Part shown: positions 44,234-58,196 of the stretch, piece after piece
How the letters are laid out: each line of letters opens with the position of its first letter
How positions within the stretch are numbered: position 1 is the first letter of the stretch
Assembly: GCA_019400425.1 (NCBI GenBank)
Contig: JAFREE010000003.1
Span: forward strand, 410,144-474,143
Direction: 5' to 3'
Length of the DNA: 64,000 bases
From: Hymenochaete sp. R1
Taxonomy: Eukaryota > Basidiomycota > Agaricomycetes > Hymenochaetales > Hymenochaetaceae
Notes under the pieces: model-generated
Told to the model about the DNA's origin: nothing
Database searches by the model: none
What the model saw: the letters and a program-made list of their open reading frames with translations, nothing else
Made by a program: the position numbers and the translations under genes

Positions 44234-47200
44234 ATGGACTCAGCTTCAGAGCTCATCGAACGCGTTGCTTTGACTAACAGCTCCTCAGTCTTCGTCTACG
44301 ACCTCGCCGAACATGTTGGCTTCGGTCATGTTACCAAGAAACTTAGCAGCGACTCTCCGGATGCTGCGAACGTCTTCACTCTGCAAACTCGCGCAGGCGC
44401 AGGGCTCAGTCTTGTAGGCCGCCTATCGGAGGAAGGGACAAGCAAGGACGCTCAAAAAGACTCTATCCTCACGGCTTATACCACGCCTAGAGGTCTGTGC
44501 GTCATGGCTGCGTCCTTTGCGGCCCTCCCAAAACCTACAGCGTCGAGTCGGGTCATTGTTCATGTCCCAGCAGTCACCCCAATCGGGCCGTCCTTGGAAT
44601 TGTCACCTAGTCTAGCGCCATTGAATGCTATCCTAGGTACGCTTCCGGAAACATTCGTCGTCTTGCTATCATCGACACCTCAGGAAAGCGTGGACATTGC
44701 GGCCGTTGCGTACAAGATCACAAATGCCCATGTCATTCACATCTTTGACCACCATAGCGCAGCCAGGGAGATGGGCCATAGGCTGATTGTCCCATCTGTC
44801 CCTCCAGCGTCGAGTGCTGTCAGCGTACGCGAAGCTTTGAAGGACCTATCTTATTCGTCTTTCGAATTCTATGGAGATGCGGGCGCTGAGAATGTTGTTG
44901 TCGCGCTCAATGGCGCGCTCGGATCTACAGTGAGAGCCGTTGCCGAAAATAGCTCTGACCTCGGGGTTCTCATCGTACGGGTATTGAGGCCATGGGATGA
45001 AACATTCCTAACGGTACTCCCGGCCTCGACCAAGAACATCCACGTCTTAGACGAAGTGTCCACTGAAGGCGCACAAGGGACGCTCTACACAGATGTCTTT
45101 TCTTCTTGTTTCGGAACAAAAGCGGGAAAGCTCAGCGTCCATCCACACAGAATTATACCTGCTCGTACCCAAGAGTTCGTGAAGTCGCCTTCCGTATTGA
45201 TCAATTTTCTGCAGGGTATGGTGCCAGGCTTGACGACGAACGTTTTAGGTGGCAAGACGTCGAAGAAACTGATCTTTTTCGGTACTCCAAACTCCGCTTT
45301 GGCTAGCCTGCCGGTCGATGTTGTGCAGACCTTCACTAAAAATAAGTCTATCAACGTTAGGAGCTTAGTACATCATGATATTTTTTCAAAGCCTGGAGGA
45401 ATATCTGCAACACGCGTAATTCTTTATCCGGTGCAGGAGAACAAGGCTTTCAATCCTATTGGCGTGGAATTCGAAGCAACGAATGGTAGCTCTGGGCCCA
45501 ACGCGGATTTCGTCGCCATCTTGGACCAGAATCTTTTGAAGACCCATGATTTATTCAGTAGTTTGGCGCACAGTGGCAGTGTTCTTGTCTTCACGACTTG
45601 GACAGCACCAGAACTCGTCAGCAACCTTCCAAGTAGCGCTTTGTTGACATTGCGCGCAACGAATGCAAATGTCTACATGATAAATACTCAATCGTTGGAG
45701 ATAGAGGGGAAGTCGCTTGATATTGTGGGGCAACTCGTATTCCTCCGGCTTTACTTGGGCCAAGCAGCGACCGAGAATCTTCTAAAAGATGTCGCTCATC
45801 AGCTACATGCACGAAGTGGGTTGCCTATAGACAAGCTGAATGCGAAGGCATGGGCATCTCTTGAATGCATCACTTTACCAGCAGTTGATGAACAACAAGA
45901 AGATGGTGCAGGGTTGAGAAGCTTCGAGTTCAACGCTATCAGCCCGGACGTAGAACTTACATCGTCTTTGCTGCCGGGTTCCCACCTCAGCACCTGGCAT
46001 GACGCAGCCTATCATATATTATTTCCCGATGCATTCACGCCTGCTATCAATCCATCCGACGAAGAATACCCTCCCATCCCATCATTACGCCCAGAAGCAC
46101 CTGAGCGTACCTTCCTTATCACTTGCAGCGTCAACCGTCGCTTAACCCCTCTCGACTACGACCGCAACGTGTTCCATCTTGAGTTTGACGCCGCGGGCAC
46201 GGGTCTCAAGTATGAGATCGGTGAAGCATTGGGCGTCCATGGATGGAACGATACGGATGATGTGCTGCGATTCTGTGACTGGTATGGAGTTGACCCCGAT
46301 CGCCTGCTTACGCTCCCCGTACCGGGTATCGAAGGACAAGTGCATACGCGCACAATCTTTCAGGCGCTGCAACAGCAGGTCGATTTATTTGGCAAGCCGC
46401 CGAAAAACTTTTATGCGGAGCTGGCAAACCATGCGACGTCGAAGAACGATAAGCTCACACTACAATTCATCGGTTCGCCAGAGGGCTCGTCGATGTTTAA
46501 GAAGCTTTCCGAGAAGGATACAGTGACGTTTGCGGATGTTTTGTTGCAGTACAAAAGCGCGAGGCCAGGTATCGAAATGTTGTGCGAGTTGATTGGAGAT
46601 ATCAAGCCCAGGCACTACAGTATTGCGAGTGCTCAAAGTGTGGTGGGTAATCGCGTTGACCTACTCGTCGTGACCGTTGAGTGGCAAACTCCATCAGGCA
46701 AGAAGAGTTTCTTGCATCACGATTCTCGTCTTTCTTGACCTCAAATTGCAGGCTCACCCCGTTATGGTCAATGTACGCGCTATTTAGCCGGCTTGAAAGT
46801 GGGTCAGAAAGTGACCGTATCTATCAAACCCAGCGTAATGAAGGTGAGCATTGATATAGAATACAGTTGTTATGTCTCCTGAAACGTCTGTTTAGCTTCC
46901 TCCAAGCGACCTCCAACCCCTCATCCTCGCAGGTCTCGGCACCGGCGCAGCTCCCTTCCGTGCATTCCTCCAACATCGAGCTCTCCTAGCTTCTCAGGGC
47001 AAGCCTGTCGGACCCCTTTACTATTACTTCGGTTCGCGATATCGCTCGAAAGAGTATCTCTACGGCGAAGAGATCGAAGCGTTCCTCCTTGACAAAACGA
47101 TCACGAAAGCCGGACTCGCGTTCTCGCGAGATGGTCGTAAAAAAGTCTACATACAGCACAAGATGGTTGAAGACGCGGAGACTCTAGCGAAGATGCTACG

Positions 47201-47369
47201 TGTTGATAATGGCGTGTTTTATCTTTGTGGGCCAACGTGGCCCGTACCGGATGTTTACGAGGCTCTCGTGACGGCGTTGGTGAAGTATAATGGGATGGAT
47301 GAAAAGGAGGCGGGCGATTACCTTGAAGGCCTAAAAGAGGAAGAGCGCTATGTCTTGGAAGTTTATTAA
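44234..47369 (+). CDS. MET10: Assimilatory sulfite reductase, flavoprotein (alpha) subunit
   Basis: Supplies NADPH electrons to the sirohaem subunit that reduces sulfite to sulfide. Three exons, about 1,010 aa. The N-terminal two thirds is the pyruvate-oxidoreductase-like region of fungal Met10 (VYDLAEHVGFGHVTKKL, LQTRAGAGLSLVGRLSEEG, LIVRVLRPWDETFLTVLPA). The FAD module follows (NRRLTPLDYDRNVFHLEFD, GLKYEIGEALGVHGWND, RTIFQALQQQVDLFGKPPKN, KPRHYSIASAQSVVGNRVDL). The NADPH module has SPRYGQCTRYLAGLKVG, GLGTGAAPFRAFLQHRAL, YYFGSRYRSKEYLYGEE and GVFYLCGPTWPVPDVYEALV, ending ERYVLEVY as in yeast. As in other fungi, no separate flavodoxin FMN domain is evident. The first junction uses a weak GTTTCT donor. 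The start is uncertain because the frame is open upstream without an ATG. Confidence 0.93.
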
Positions 47370-47503
47370 TTCTTTTCGTGAAAACAGTCCTTATGTTACT
47401 TTGCCATTGATGTGTGGAAGGGTTCCTGTAGTATTGTCGGGATATATATTATTTAAGTCTGGTATCAAGGTAAAACAACTTCAAATGAAAGAAAATACAG
47501 GTC

Positions 47504-49921
<2,418 letters not shown>

Positions 49922-51220
49922 ATGGCCCCGATAAAAACATGCGTTCTTGGGTCTGGACTCTCTGGGATGACCTTTCAGATTCCCTTTGTGCTGGCCTTAT
50001 CAGACCTCTTCACCCTCCATGCTGTACTCGAACGAAGCGCCTCTACTGAGGGTGGGCGAGTGAAGGAGCGTTTTGGAATCATTCCAAAGATCCACAAGAC
50101 TCTCGACGATGTACTAGCGGACGATGACGTAGAACTAGTCATAATAAGCACGCCGAATGCAACACACTTCGAATACGCGAAGCTGAGCCTGGAAGCCGGG
50201 AAACATGTTCTCGTAGAGAAGCCAGTCGCCCCCACCGTCTCGGAAGCCAAGATTCTGGGGGAAATTGCAAAATCCAAGAAGCTGATCTTGTATGCATTTC
50301 AGAATAGGCGATGGGACTCAGATTTTCTGGCGCTGAAGAGCCTATTGAACCAGCCTTCAAACTCGAATTTGTCCATCGGAGACCTTGTAGAGTTCGAGAC
50401 ACAGCAAGTGATATTTACTTATCTGTTATGCTACGAGATGCTCATTTCATCTCAGCTATGATCGATATCGAAATGACCTGAAGCATACATGGAAGGATGC
50501 GAAGCTTCCTGCTGCAGGCCAAGTTTACGATCTCGGAACACATCTACTTGACCAAGTTGTATCTCTGTTTGGAAAGCCAAACAAGGTTACAGGTTTCATC
50601 GAGAACATTAGGGGTTTAGGTGATCCTGATGTTGACGATTGCGTGAGTTGGTACAGTTGCTTGTTGATGCCGGCTCAGCTGTATACGTATGGCTGATAAT
50701 ATATCAGTTCACGATTATCCTACGCTACACTCCATCGGACACACGCAGATATGCTTTAAACGTCCTCGTCCGTGGACACATTCTCTCCGTTCGGAGCCCT
50801 CAGATTCGGTTCGTCGTCCGAGGTACGAAAGGATCCTTCATCAAGTATGGACTAGACGTGCAAGAGGACCAACTGAAGGCGATGGCCAAACCAGAGGGAA
50901 TCTTTTCGACGGACTTTGGAAAGGAACCCGAGAGCATGTCTGGAGAGTTATCATTGATGTCTGCTGATGGGACCATATCATGCGAACGGTGAGCAGAGTC
51001 CGAAGCTCACGCTACCTTGCTCTAGAGCTTATGTTGCCATTCCCTTGTTAGCTGGCCGACTGAACGGGGATCCTACGTTGAATTATTCAAGAACCTTGCT
51101 ACTACAATCAGGGACGCCAGTCTGCCAGCAGTCAATTGGAATGAAGTCACGACTGTGCTCGAGATTATTGAGGCCGCCCATCTGAGTTCCAAGGAGGGTC
51201 GGACCGTGGATCTTGCGTAG
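49922..51220 (+). CDS. Gfo/Idh/MocA family NAD(P)-dependent oxidoreductase
   Basis: Sugar/polyol-type dehydrogenase family. Rossmann start KTCVLGSGLSGMTFQIPFVL with a GxGxxG-like loop, LERSASTEGGRVKERFG, DDVLADDDVELVIISTPNAT, FEYAKLSLEAGKHVLVEKPV (the family EKP motif), FQNRRWDSDFLALKSLLN, VEFETHYDRYRNDLKHTWKD, GQVYDLGTHLLDQVVSLFG, the C-terminal sheet IRFVVRGTKGSFIKYGLDVQ and SLPAVNWNEVTTVLEIIEAA. Four exons, about 370 aa. Intron 1 (50404-50455) begins GCAAGT; only this GC donor restores the FETHYDRYRN block. The NAD(P) fold, EKP and DLGxH motifs are intact; the substrate is unknown. It shares a 248-bp promoter with the GH9 gene, which may hint at joint regulation. Confidence 0.91.
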
Positions 51221-51297
51221 TTGAACCTATCTTCCATCGGGGAAAAAACCGTACAATGTATCTCTAATACTGTAATAGTCATACGAAGACGTATCGT

Positions 51298-52443
51298 TCA
51301 GAACCCCTTCCAAGCTTCGCCCTTTCTTAGAACGTCCTCTTTCGTGTACTGGCCACTGACAACGGCTTTGACGTCATTCAGGGCTTCCGAGAAGTCATTA
51401 AATAGTATGTGGGCAATCTTGTTTGTGAGGCAATACTCGCGTAAGTCGTTCTCTTTGTTCGGCTTCTGCTTCACAAAAAGGACATCTGCGTGCCTCGCAG
51501 CTGACATGTCTAACGGAAATGATGAGTCTTCATCTCTCAGTCAGGATGCAATGAAACATACCGGAAACGCCGTCTCCGAAGAAGAAGAGTGTAGGGGGAT
51601 TCTCCAGATTGCGGTAAGGCAAGATGGCCTGAGACTTGTCATGACCGAATCCGCTTGAAGGGTGACGATATTGAATTTCCCACTTCCCATTGCCAAGGTC
51701 TTTGACATCATTGGATACAATGTCAATCCGTGACGCGTCTTCCTCGCCCACTAATTTTGATAGTACAGCGTGAATGATTGGTTTCATGCCACTATCAGCT
51801 CGTCAAAGGATTTATAGAGCAAGAGGAAGAAAAATGCACAGACCTGGATACAATCACCACAGGTATATCATTTTCCTTACAGAAGGATAGGAAATCTTTG
51901 AAGCCTACATCTAGTTCGATGTCTAATATCGATTAAACTTGAGTTACTGCAGATGAGAAGTATCGCGAAAAAAGGACGTACTTTCTTTTAACTCTTTTAT
52001 ACATTCTTCAAACGTGTGCCCTTTTGCCACGCTATCCAACATTTCCTTAAAAGCATCTCTAAGGGGAATGAGAAACAGGTTCTTTATGATAGACTTGAGG
52101 GCGATGGGAGGATGGAATCATATACCGAAAAGTCCTCTTTCCTTCTAAGATGTCGAGGTTGCCTTGGCGTCGCAAGTCAACGCCGAAACCCATCTCATCC
52201 GTCATATCTAGCATTCCATGAACGATATGATGAGCATTACATTTGAATACTTTCTAAACTTCGCCCACAATCATTGCTATCGCGCGTGGTGATTGTCCCG
52301 TCCCTGCGCAAAGAGGATTTAATGTCAAACCAAGGGGAAGTATATGCGATCACATACCAATCGGAAAGCACGACAAACTTCTTGTCCAAGTGAAGCGGTG
52401 GGTAAGGTAAAGTGCTCTCAGGTACAGCTTCCGGATCAGCCAT
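51298..52443 (-). CDS. HAD-superfamily phosphatase (yeast Pyp1/YNL010W-like)
   Basis: Haloacid-dehalogenase-type phosphatase. Motif I is VVLSDWDGTITTRDSND, rebuilt across an intron (SDW|DGT), with both catalytic Asp. Also seen: FRDMLEMLDSVAKGHTFEEC, the cap-side VVIVSSGMKPIIHAVLSKLV (motif II Ser), RIDIVSNDVKDLGNGKW, HPSSGFGHDKSQAI (motif III Lys), FFFGDGVSDMSAARHADVLF (motif IV acidic pair, also spliced), LREYCLTNKIAHILFNDFSE and the end VLRKGEAWKGF. The layout matches fungal DxD phosphatases related to yeast YNL010W, described for sugar/polyol phosphates; the substrate here is not proven. About 280 aa. It is divergent from the next gene, with an ATCACGTG box 100 bp upstream. Confidence 0.85.
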
Positions 52444-52542
52444 GTCCTTGGATGGTACAAGACGATGAGAGATGGTTTTCAGTTTTCAAGAGATGAACTT
52501 TTAATTTGAAGGGAAATGAAGCTATGGAACTCGCCACTAAAA

Positions 52543-52550
52543 ATCACGTG
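52543..52550. promoter_or_regulatory. ATCACGTG E-box-like site
   Basis: Lies 100 bp from the HAD phosphatase start and 74 bp from the Herp-like start, in their 180-bp divergent promoter. Confidence 0.5.
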
Positions 52551-52623
52551 GCATTATGATGCATGCTTAAGCTTGCTTGCCGTCGACGTTCCACGTCGCA
52601 ACGCAGCTCTACTGCTGACCACC

Positions 52624-54414
52624 ATGGCTTCTCTGCCCATCACCATAGAGCATCCGCAATTAACACAACGCTTTATCGTGAACGTTCCGGCATCAGGGAC
52701 CATTCAGGATATAAAGCGCCAAATATCTTTGACTTGCCCGGGTAATCCTCAGGTTGAGGGTCAGAGGCTCATTGCGAAGGGCCGTGTCCTTGATGATGGA
52801 GAGAATGTTGCTGAAGTCTGGAATGTAAGGTCTTCTTTTGAATCCCGTTCATTCGGAGGTGCTGATAGAGTATCGCATTCAAAGAACGCAGATGAGGCAA
52901 AGGTTGTACATCTCGCTGTTGACCCACTTTCCTGGATAACATATCCAACCGAACTTCAATCAACAGAAGAGATCATTCCTCCTACCGAAGCTTCCATGAA
53001 GCAGAAACTAAATGAACTCCTTCAGCCACTCAAAGCTGGTAGCTCTTCTGTAAGGCCAGGTCTTGGAAATATCGGAAGGGAAGGCTCCGGAAGCCGGGAA
53101 GCATCTGAACGCCTGGAACAATCGTTTGCTACACCATCACAGTTTGAGCGGCCAATGTCTGCCCGCCCCAACCCCTCGCGACTCAATTCCAACAACGTTC
53201 AGCTTCCTTTCTTTAATACAGTGCCCTACATTCGTCGTCTTCATTACAAAGCCCTTCGTGCTTTGTCCGTATCGACTCCACCTCCACCGCAGGAAGCCGA
53301 GGTATCACCATCTTCAAAAGAGTTCGCCCAGGCTATGCTACATTCAATGGGTCATACTTGGAACTCTATCTTCGAGGCTGATTTCCCGCCTCCCTCCGAA
53401 GGTGGCGTCATCTATGAGTTTACCATGATTGGGTAGGTGTCGGCATTGATAATACGCTTGCGTGTCACTTACTAGTATTTCAGTGGGAAACCCTTCTTAC
53501 AAAACTTGACACCACATGGTGTACCAACGGCACGACAACAACACGCTCTTGACGTTTTGGCCTCTACTTTCCCTCTTTTATCTCTTTCGATACCGAGCTT
53601 CTCTTTCGCGCATCAGGGATTCGCTTGGCCGCAGAATAATCTGCCTATAAATGACGCGGAGAGGATCATTCATGCCGCGGCCGGTATCAATGTCGGCGGA
53701 CAACAGCGCGGTATTCAGATAAATTTGCGAGCCATAGGGACGCCCTTGATCCTGCTTTGTCTCCGGACCCTTCTGCTTCTCTACTTTTTCTCTCCTGCAC
53801 GTAAACCTGTGTTTGGTCTCGTTGTCGGTGCTTATGTGCTTTACGAAGCCTGGGGTGCACTACGAGGGGCGATAGGTGAGGAAGCTGCGAGAAATGCAAA
53901 TGTTGCAGCTCGTGGCGGCGATAGAAATCGGCAAGGCCTCGCAGGGATGCCACCGATGGGCAACGGTGCCGTTAATGGTCCAAATGCGGTACCAGGACGG
54001 GCCGCAGTTGCGAACCTTGATGCAGGAATCAACTATCTCGCACAAATGAACTTGGACCAAGAAGCACGTTGGATTGAGAATGGCGGGCGAGAGCCGAGTA
54101 TTTTGAAGAAGCTGCAAATGTTCTTGTCGTTGTTCCTCCTTTCGTTGCATCCAGCGTTTTGGAATCGGAGGCGGGTGGCGCTGAGGGCGAGAGAAGGCGA
54201 ATTGAGGACAGAGGCGAACGCAAGAGACGCAGCTTTGGTGCAGCAGCAGCAACAACGAACGGATGGTGAGAACAATGATGCAGACGCCGAGGATTTAAAT
54301 GGCCGTCGGGCAAGAGAGCAAAGAGAACAGTTAATTGCGAGACATGCTAGAAGATCTGGTTGGATACAAGAATATGTCGATCGTGTGAGGCAGGGTGACT
54401 GGGTAGATGACTGA
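52624..54414 (+). CDS. Ubiquitin-like-domain ER membrane protein (Herp/Usa1-like)
   Basis: Two main exons, 52624-53432 and 53484-54414. The N-terminal 90 residues form a ubiquitin-like fold (ITIEHPQLTQRFIVNVPASG, IQDIKRQISLTCPGNP, QRLIAKGRVLDDGENVAEVW, KVVHLAVDPL). A linker and a conserved middle follow (NTVPYIRRLHYKALRALSVS; PTARQQHALDVLASTFPLLS). Membrane segments LRAIGTPLILLCLRTLLLLY and VFGLVVGAYVLYEAWGAL form a hairpin, with a third hydrophobic stretch (KLQMFLSLFLLSLHPAFW). The basic, Gln/Arg-rich tail ends RVRQGDWVDD. UBL plus membrane hairpin is the layout of Herp/Usa1, which scaffold the Hrd1 ubiquitin ligase in ER-associated degradation; Dsc-complex UBL proteins are an alternative. 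A 60-nt stretch, 52827-52886, has full intron signals but is in frame and stop-free, so the product is either 579 or 559 aa. Confidence 0.75.
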
Positions 54415-54545
54415 TTATCCCCCCCTTTTCAGTTGTATCTTTAATTTCTTTCTTGTGAATCCGCTCCTATCTCACATAATTATCCCTTGCACCTTCTCTC
54501 ATGTCGATATCTTATTATATACAGTAAACATATGCATGCGTGTAC

Positions 54546-56454
54546 CTATAGAAAATCATCATCTCCAGGATCCAACACAAGTTTCATTGTCCAATCTTTA
54601 TCATCGTCTGGTTCATTTTCTGCCCAATCGACGTCTTCGTCTTTTACCTCCCGTCTCGCATTCATTTCCAACTCCGTCGCATCCGGTGTCTCGTCCAGCC
54701 TGTTGCCCATGATATCTACTTCTACATCCTCCTCGCGTTTCTTGCGCTCAGCCATCTCTTCTTCATCCTCCTATTTTCAATGTAAGTAAGTACAAGGATG
54801 CCTATTCCTACAGTGCAAGAGATATGGAATATTCAAAATATCTGGAAGCTGACTTACAATGTCAAACTCGTCCTCCCTCTCCTCATATTCGACATTCTCG
54901 TCCACTTCCTCAAACCCGCCTGCAAATGCCCCCCATCGTTCTGGAGTCGGGTGATGCCACAATAAAATATCACCCGTTTTACAAGTTGAGGCAAGAGCCG
55001 GTTCTTTGGGATGCCACTGTCAGACAATTGGTCAATATATGATTTGACCGAATGAAGTTGAAAGCTGCATACAGCCAGGTCTGACAAAGGTTCCCTGCCG
55101 CCGTCCAATGCTGAGGCAAATTGCCCGTCGGAGGAGATATCCCAGATATATATCTTATGCGTTGCTGGATCTGCTGAGCCTGGACACGAAAATATCTGTG
55201 AGACGAGTAAACTGTGGACCCAGTAGAGTCAGATAGCGTACCACCTGCCAGCCATTCTCCATCCGGGCTATATGCCATGTTGTGCCAGGCAACTCTTGAG
55301 ATTGGGTCACTGAATCTGTAAGCTGGTTCAAATTCTTGCTCTTCCTCTTCGGCTTGTTGAGGGAAAGACGATGGAAGATTGAATTGACGAAGTGTGCGGT
55401 CGGAAGAGTTGGTGATGAGTCGCCTGCGTATGGTTGACTACTTGGACCCTTCAGAGCAAAGATGAATAAGTATCTCACCTTCCAAACTTTGAAAATCCGA
55501 GACCTTTCAGTGAGCCTGCCCCGGCAATCCTGTACCGACAGACCAACTTTACAAAGTGTGAGTACAAGAAAAAAAGTCGAGTGTCCTACAGACCTTCTTC
55601 GTACGTGTATTAAACACAAGAATTGTACTCTGCGAGGTCCCAGCAAATACATATCTTCCAGTGGGTTCAAATCGCGCACAAGTAACGAATGAACTGTAGA
55701 TTCTTTGAGTCCTCAACCAATCATCCAAGTCGTTCATCTGCCACTCACCGATGTCCGTAATCAGCCTCTTCCTCATCCCCATTTTCCATAAGCTCCGTGC
55801 GTTTCTCTTCACTCCTATCATCGTGTATATACACTTCTCCCGTCGTTAGAAGCAGGAGTATAATCTTCCTACAATGAGAAGGACGAATTTATGTCCCGCT
55901 TTGTCTTCGTTTTATAGAACTGCAATATTTACTTACATATTCCTTGGGTGAAACATGGCAGACTGAACCGGAGCGTCAAAGCGTATTGTTGAATGTCTTC
56001 GCGGTGTATACGACTCCGTCGCCAAGTCCCAAACAATGACATTCCAATCCTTCGACGATGTCAAAACGTATCGCGAGTTTCTTGACCAGCTGTCAGAGGG
56101 CATCCCAAGACCGTACGCAACGCCGTCAATGCAATTAAGAAATGAATTCCAAGCATACCTTCCAACCGAAAGAACACGCACTCAGCACTGGTGATGTTTT
56201 TTATGTGTCCGTCTAGACAGCGGATGTGCGACTTGGTGTCGAGGTCCCAGATGTATGCTTTACCGTCTGAACGTGCGCCGAGAATGAACTTGCCGGAGGG
56301 ATCGTAGCGGGAGAAGCTTGCGCCAGAAGGGAGTGAAGTAAGGATGCTGGTAGGGTGAGGAGGGTTCTCAAACGAGTCTAATTCGAATATTTATTGAATT
56401 AAAGGGACCCAAAATCACATTGTTTCACGGCCTACTTAGGTTTGGACCGTTCAT
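54546..56454 (-). CDS. SWD1: COMPASS subunit Swd1 (RBBP5 homologue)
   Basis: WD40 core subunit of the histone H3K4 methyltransferase complex COMPASS. The spliced product starts MNDSFENPPHPTSILTSLPS, then repeats GASFSRYDPSGKFILGARSD with GKAYIWDLDTKSHIRCLDGH, VEWSRNSRYVLTSSKDWNVI with VWDLATESYTPRRHSTIRFD, MFHPRNMKIILLLLTTGEV, RIYSSFVTCARFEPTGRYVF with AGTSQSTILVFNTRTKKV, RVAWHNMAYSPDGEWLAGGT and LLWHHPTPERWGAFAGGFEE. After the propeller comes the acidic tail (VDENVEYEEREDEFDIEDEE ... DDDKDWTMKLVLDPGDDDFL), which contains the segment that in RBBP5 contacts Ash2. The order and the tail are specific to Swd1/RBBP5. Exon 1 is only 7 nt (56454-56448). Its start codon lies very close to that of the next gene. 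Confidence 0.9.
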
Positions 56455-56556
56455 CGTTTGAACTCAGCTGCGATCATGGATGTCGAGCGCGTAGATATTG
56501 GACGAGGGGAAAAGGTGGCGCTCCTGGACGCGTCTCACTCACCTTTCATTTTTACC

Positions 56557-58151
56557 ATGTCGGACGATGATGACCTCACCGTACCAGAATCATTCAAGGA
56601 CAAATCTTTTGACGATAGAGACATTCCAGCATGGAACAAGAGATGTCAAGTATTTCTTAGACGCCATGGAAACGAACGAATCAAAGAGACGGCAGGGGTC
56701 GCAAACGTCGCTCAAGTCTCGGGCATGGAACTATGGCTTCACGAGGACACAGTGATCCTAGCAAATGGTGCGTGCTTTCCGTCAGACTCACCCTGTAAGC
56801 GGAGGCTAATGACTTATTAGACATCCTTAGCAAAGTTCCCGTCACCACTGAACTTGTAGTCTCTATTCTCAGAGACCATGTCAAACCTGCCTTCCTCCCT
56901 AATCCGCATCCGCGTCTTAACCTCACGAGCGGACGTGCAATGTCCCGCACAGCTGGCGGCACCCTCTCGACGCAAGACTTCCTCGCAGAACAAAAATGGA
57001 AGACCCAGCCAGGATTAGCGAACATGGTGTCATGGTGTATGCGGAGCGCTCCTGTATGTATACCCCCTTTCCCCGGCAGCATACTGTATATGCGATTGAT
57101 ACTGCGTCGTATCTCTAGATAGAAAGCATGGAAGAGATTTGGCACCTCCTCATCCCTCCCATTATGACATTTCTGGATGACCACCAGGCCATGTACAAGT
57201 TGCGAGGGGTACGACTAGTAAAGGATCTTCTGGAAAAAGCACCCGCCTTCCTCTTGAAGCGCACTGGTATTGGGTCCCTATTGCTTGAGGTATTTCATTT
57301 TGTGTGTGTGCATGTACTGAGTCGATCGATGATATTCCTTGTTTATCAGTCCCTATCGAAGAACATCTTATCCCTACATGACCCTCTCAGCCCTCAAATC
57401 ATCCTCGCGACCGTTTCGGTCCTCCTGAACCTCATAGAGAAGCTAACAGAACCTGACTCCATGGACCGATTTAATAGGCTTTGTTTCATACTCGGTGACA
57501 GAATAATTGGCAGTGTCTGGCTCTACGCCGAACGCGAAAGGGAAGTGATCCAGGCCTCAATGGAAGTCCTGCCAGCTATAACGAGAGCTTTAGGAATTGG
57601 TTCGGCCCGGTTTTTGAAGGTACTGTGCACATGTCTTTCTTAGCGGTAAAAAAAAGAATAAATGATGCAGAGTGTCTTTTAGGCCCTCATTCCTCAGTGC
57701 ATACACTGCATCAAACCCAATGACCTGGCACCTCGATGCAAAGGTCTGGAAGTCGCGTCGCTCAAGGCCCTGGTTGCTATCATTGAGCAGTGTCGGCCTC
57801 GGATGTTCCGATGGAAAGGCATGATTCTAGAAGGAGTAGGGAGACTATGGATCTCATTATGCGACAGAGATGAGGGTGTCAAAGGTACGAGCCTGCCTTC
57901 TTGGCAGACTTTACGGCGAAAGCATGACAGAAATTATTTCTAAGGCGAAGACGACGTCCGGGATCTGGTATTTGCTGTATTTTCAAGCCTGTCAGAAGCT
58001 TGCCCGAGTATACGCGAGGTGAGATAAAAGACCCATTTTCTTGTTTCATGTGCACTAATTTACTTCGATACAGATGGAATTCGTCCAAATACTTCAAAAA
58101 GAACCCTTGCTCTTCAAAGATGTCCTTGTTCTGCAGAATTCATCCTCATGA
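56557..58151 (+). CDS. TTI2: TELO2-interacting protein 2 homologue (Tti2)
   Basis: HEAT-like helical protein of the Tel2-Tti1-Tti2 chaperone complex that matures PIKK kinases (TOR, ATM, ATR). Blocks: ILRDHVKPAFLPNPHPRLNL, GGTLSTQDFLAEQKWKTQPG, MEEIWHLLIPPIMTFLDDHQ, MYKLRGVRLVKDLLEKAPAF, LLKRTGIGSLLLE, SLSKNILSLHDPLSPQIILA, ALIPQCIHCIKPNDLAPRCK, GLEVASLKALVAIIEQCRPR and REMEFVQILQKEPLLFKDV. The RYKLRG-like block after LIPPIMTFLDDH is the family hallmark. About seven exons, about 410-440 aa. The start is chosen at MSDDDDLTVPESF (56557); an in-frame ATG at 56476 would leave only 21 bp to the divergent SWD1 start. Confidence 0.8.
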
Positions 58152-58196
58152 AAAGGTGTCAGGTACTCAGCCAGTTCGCATCCGTTTCAAATCCTA

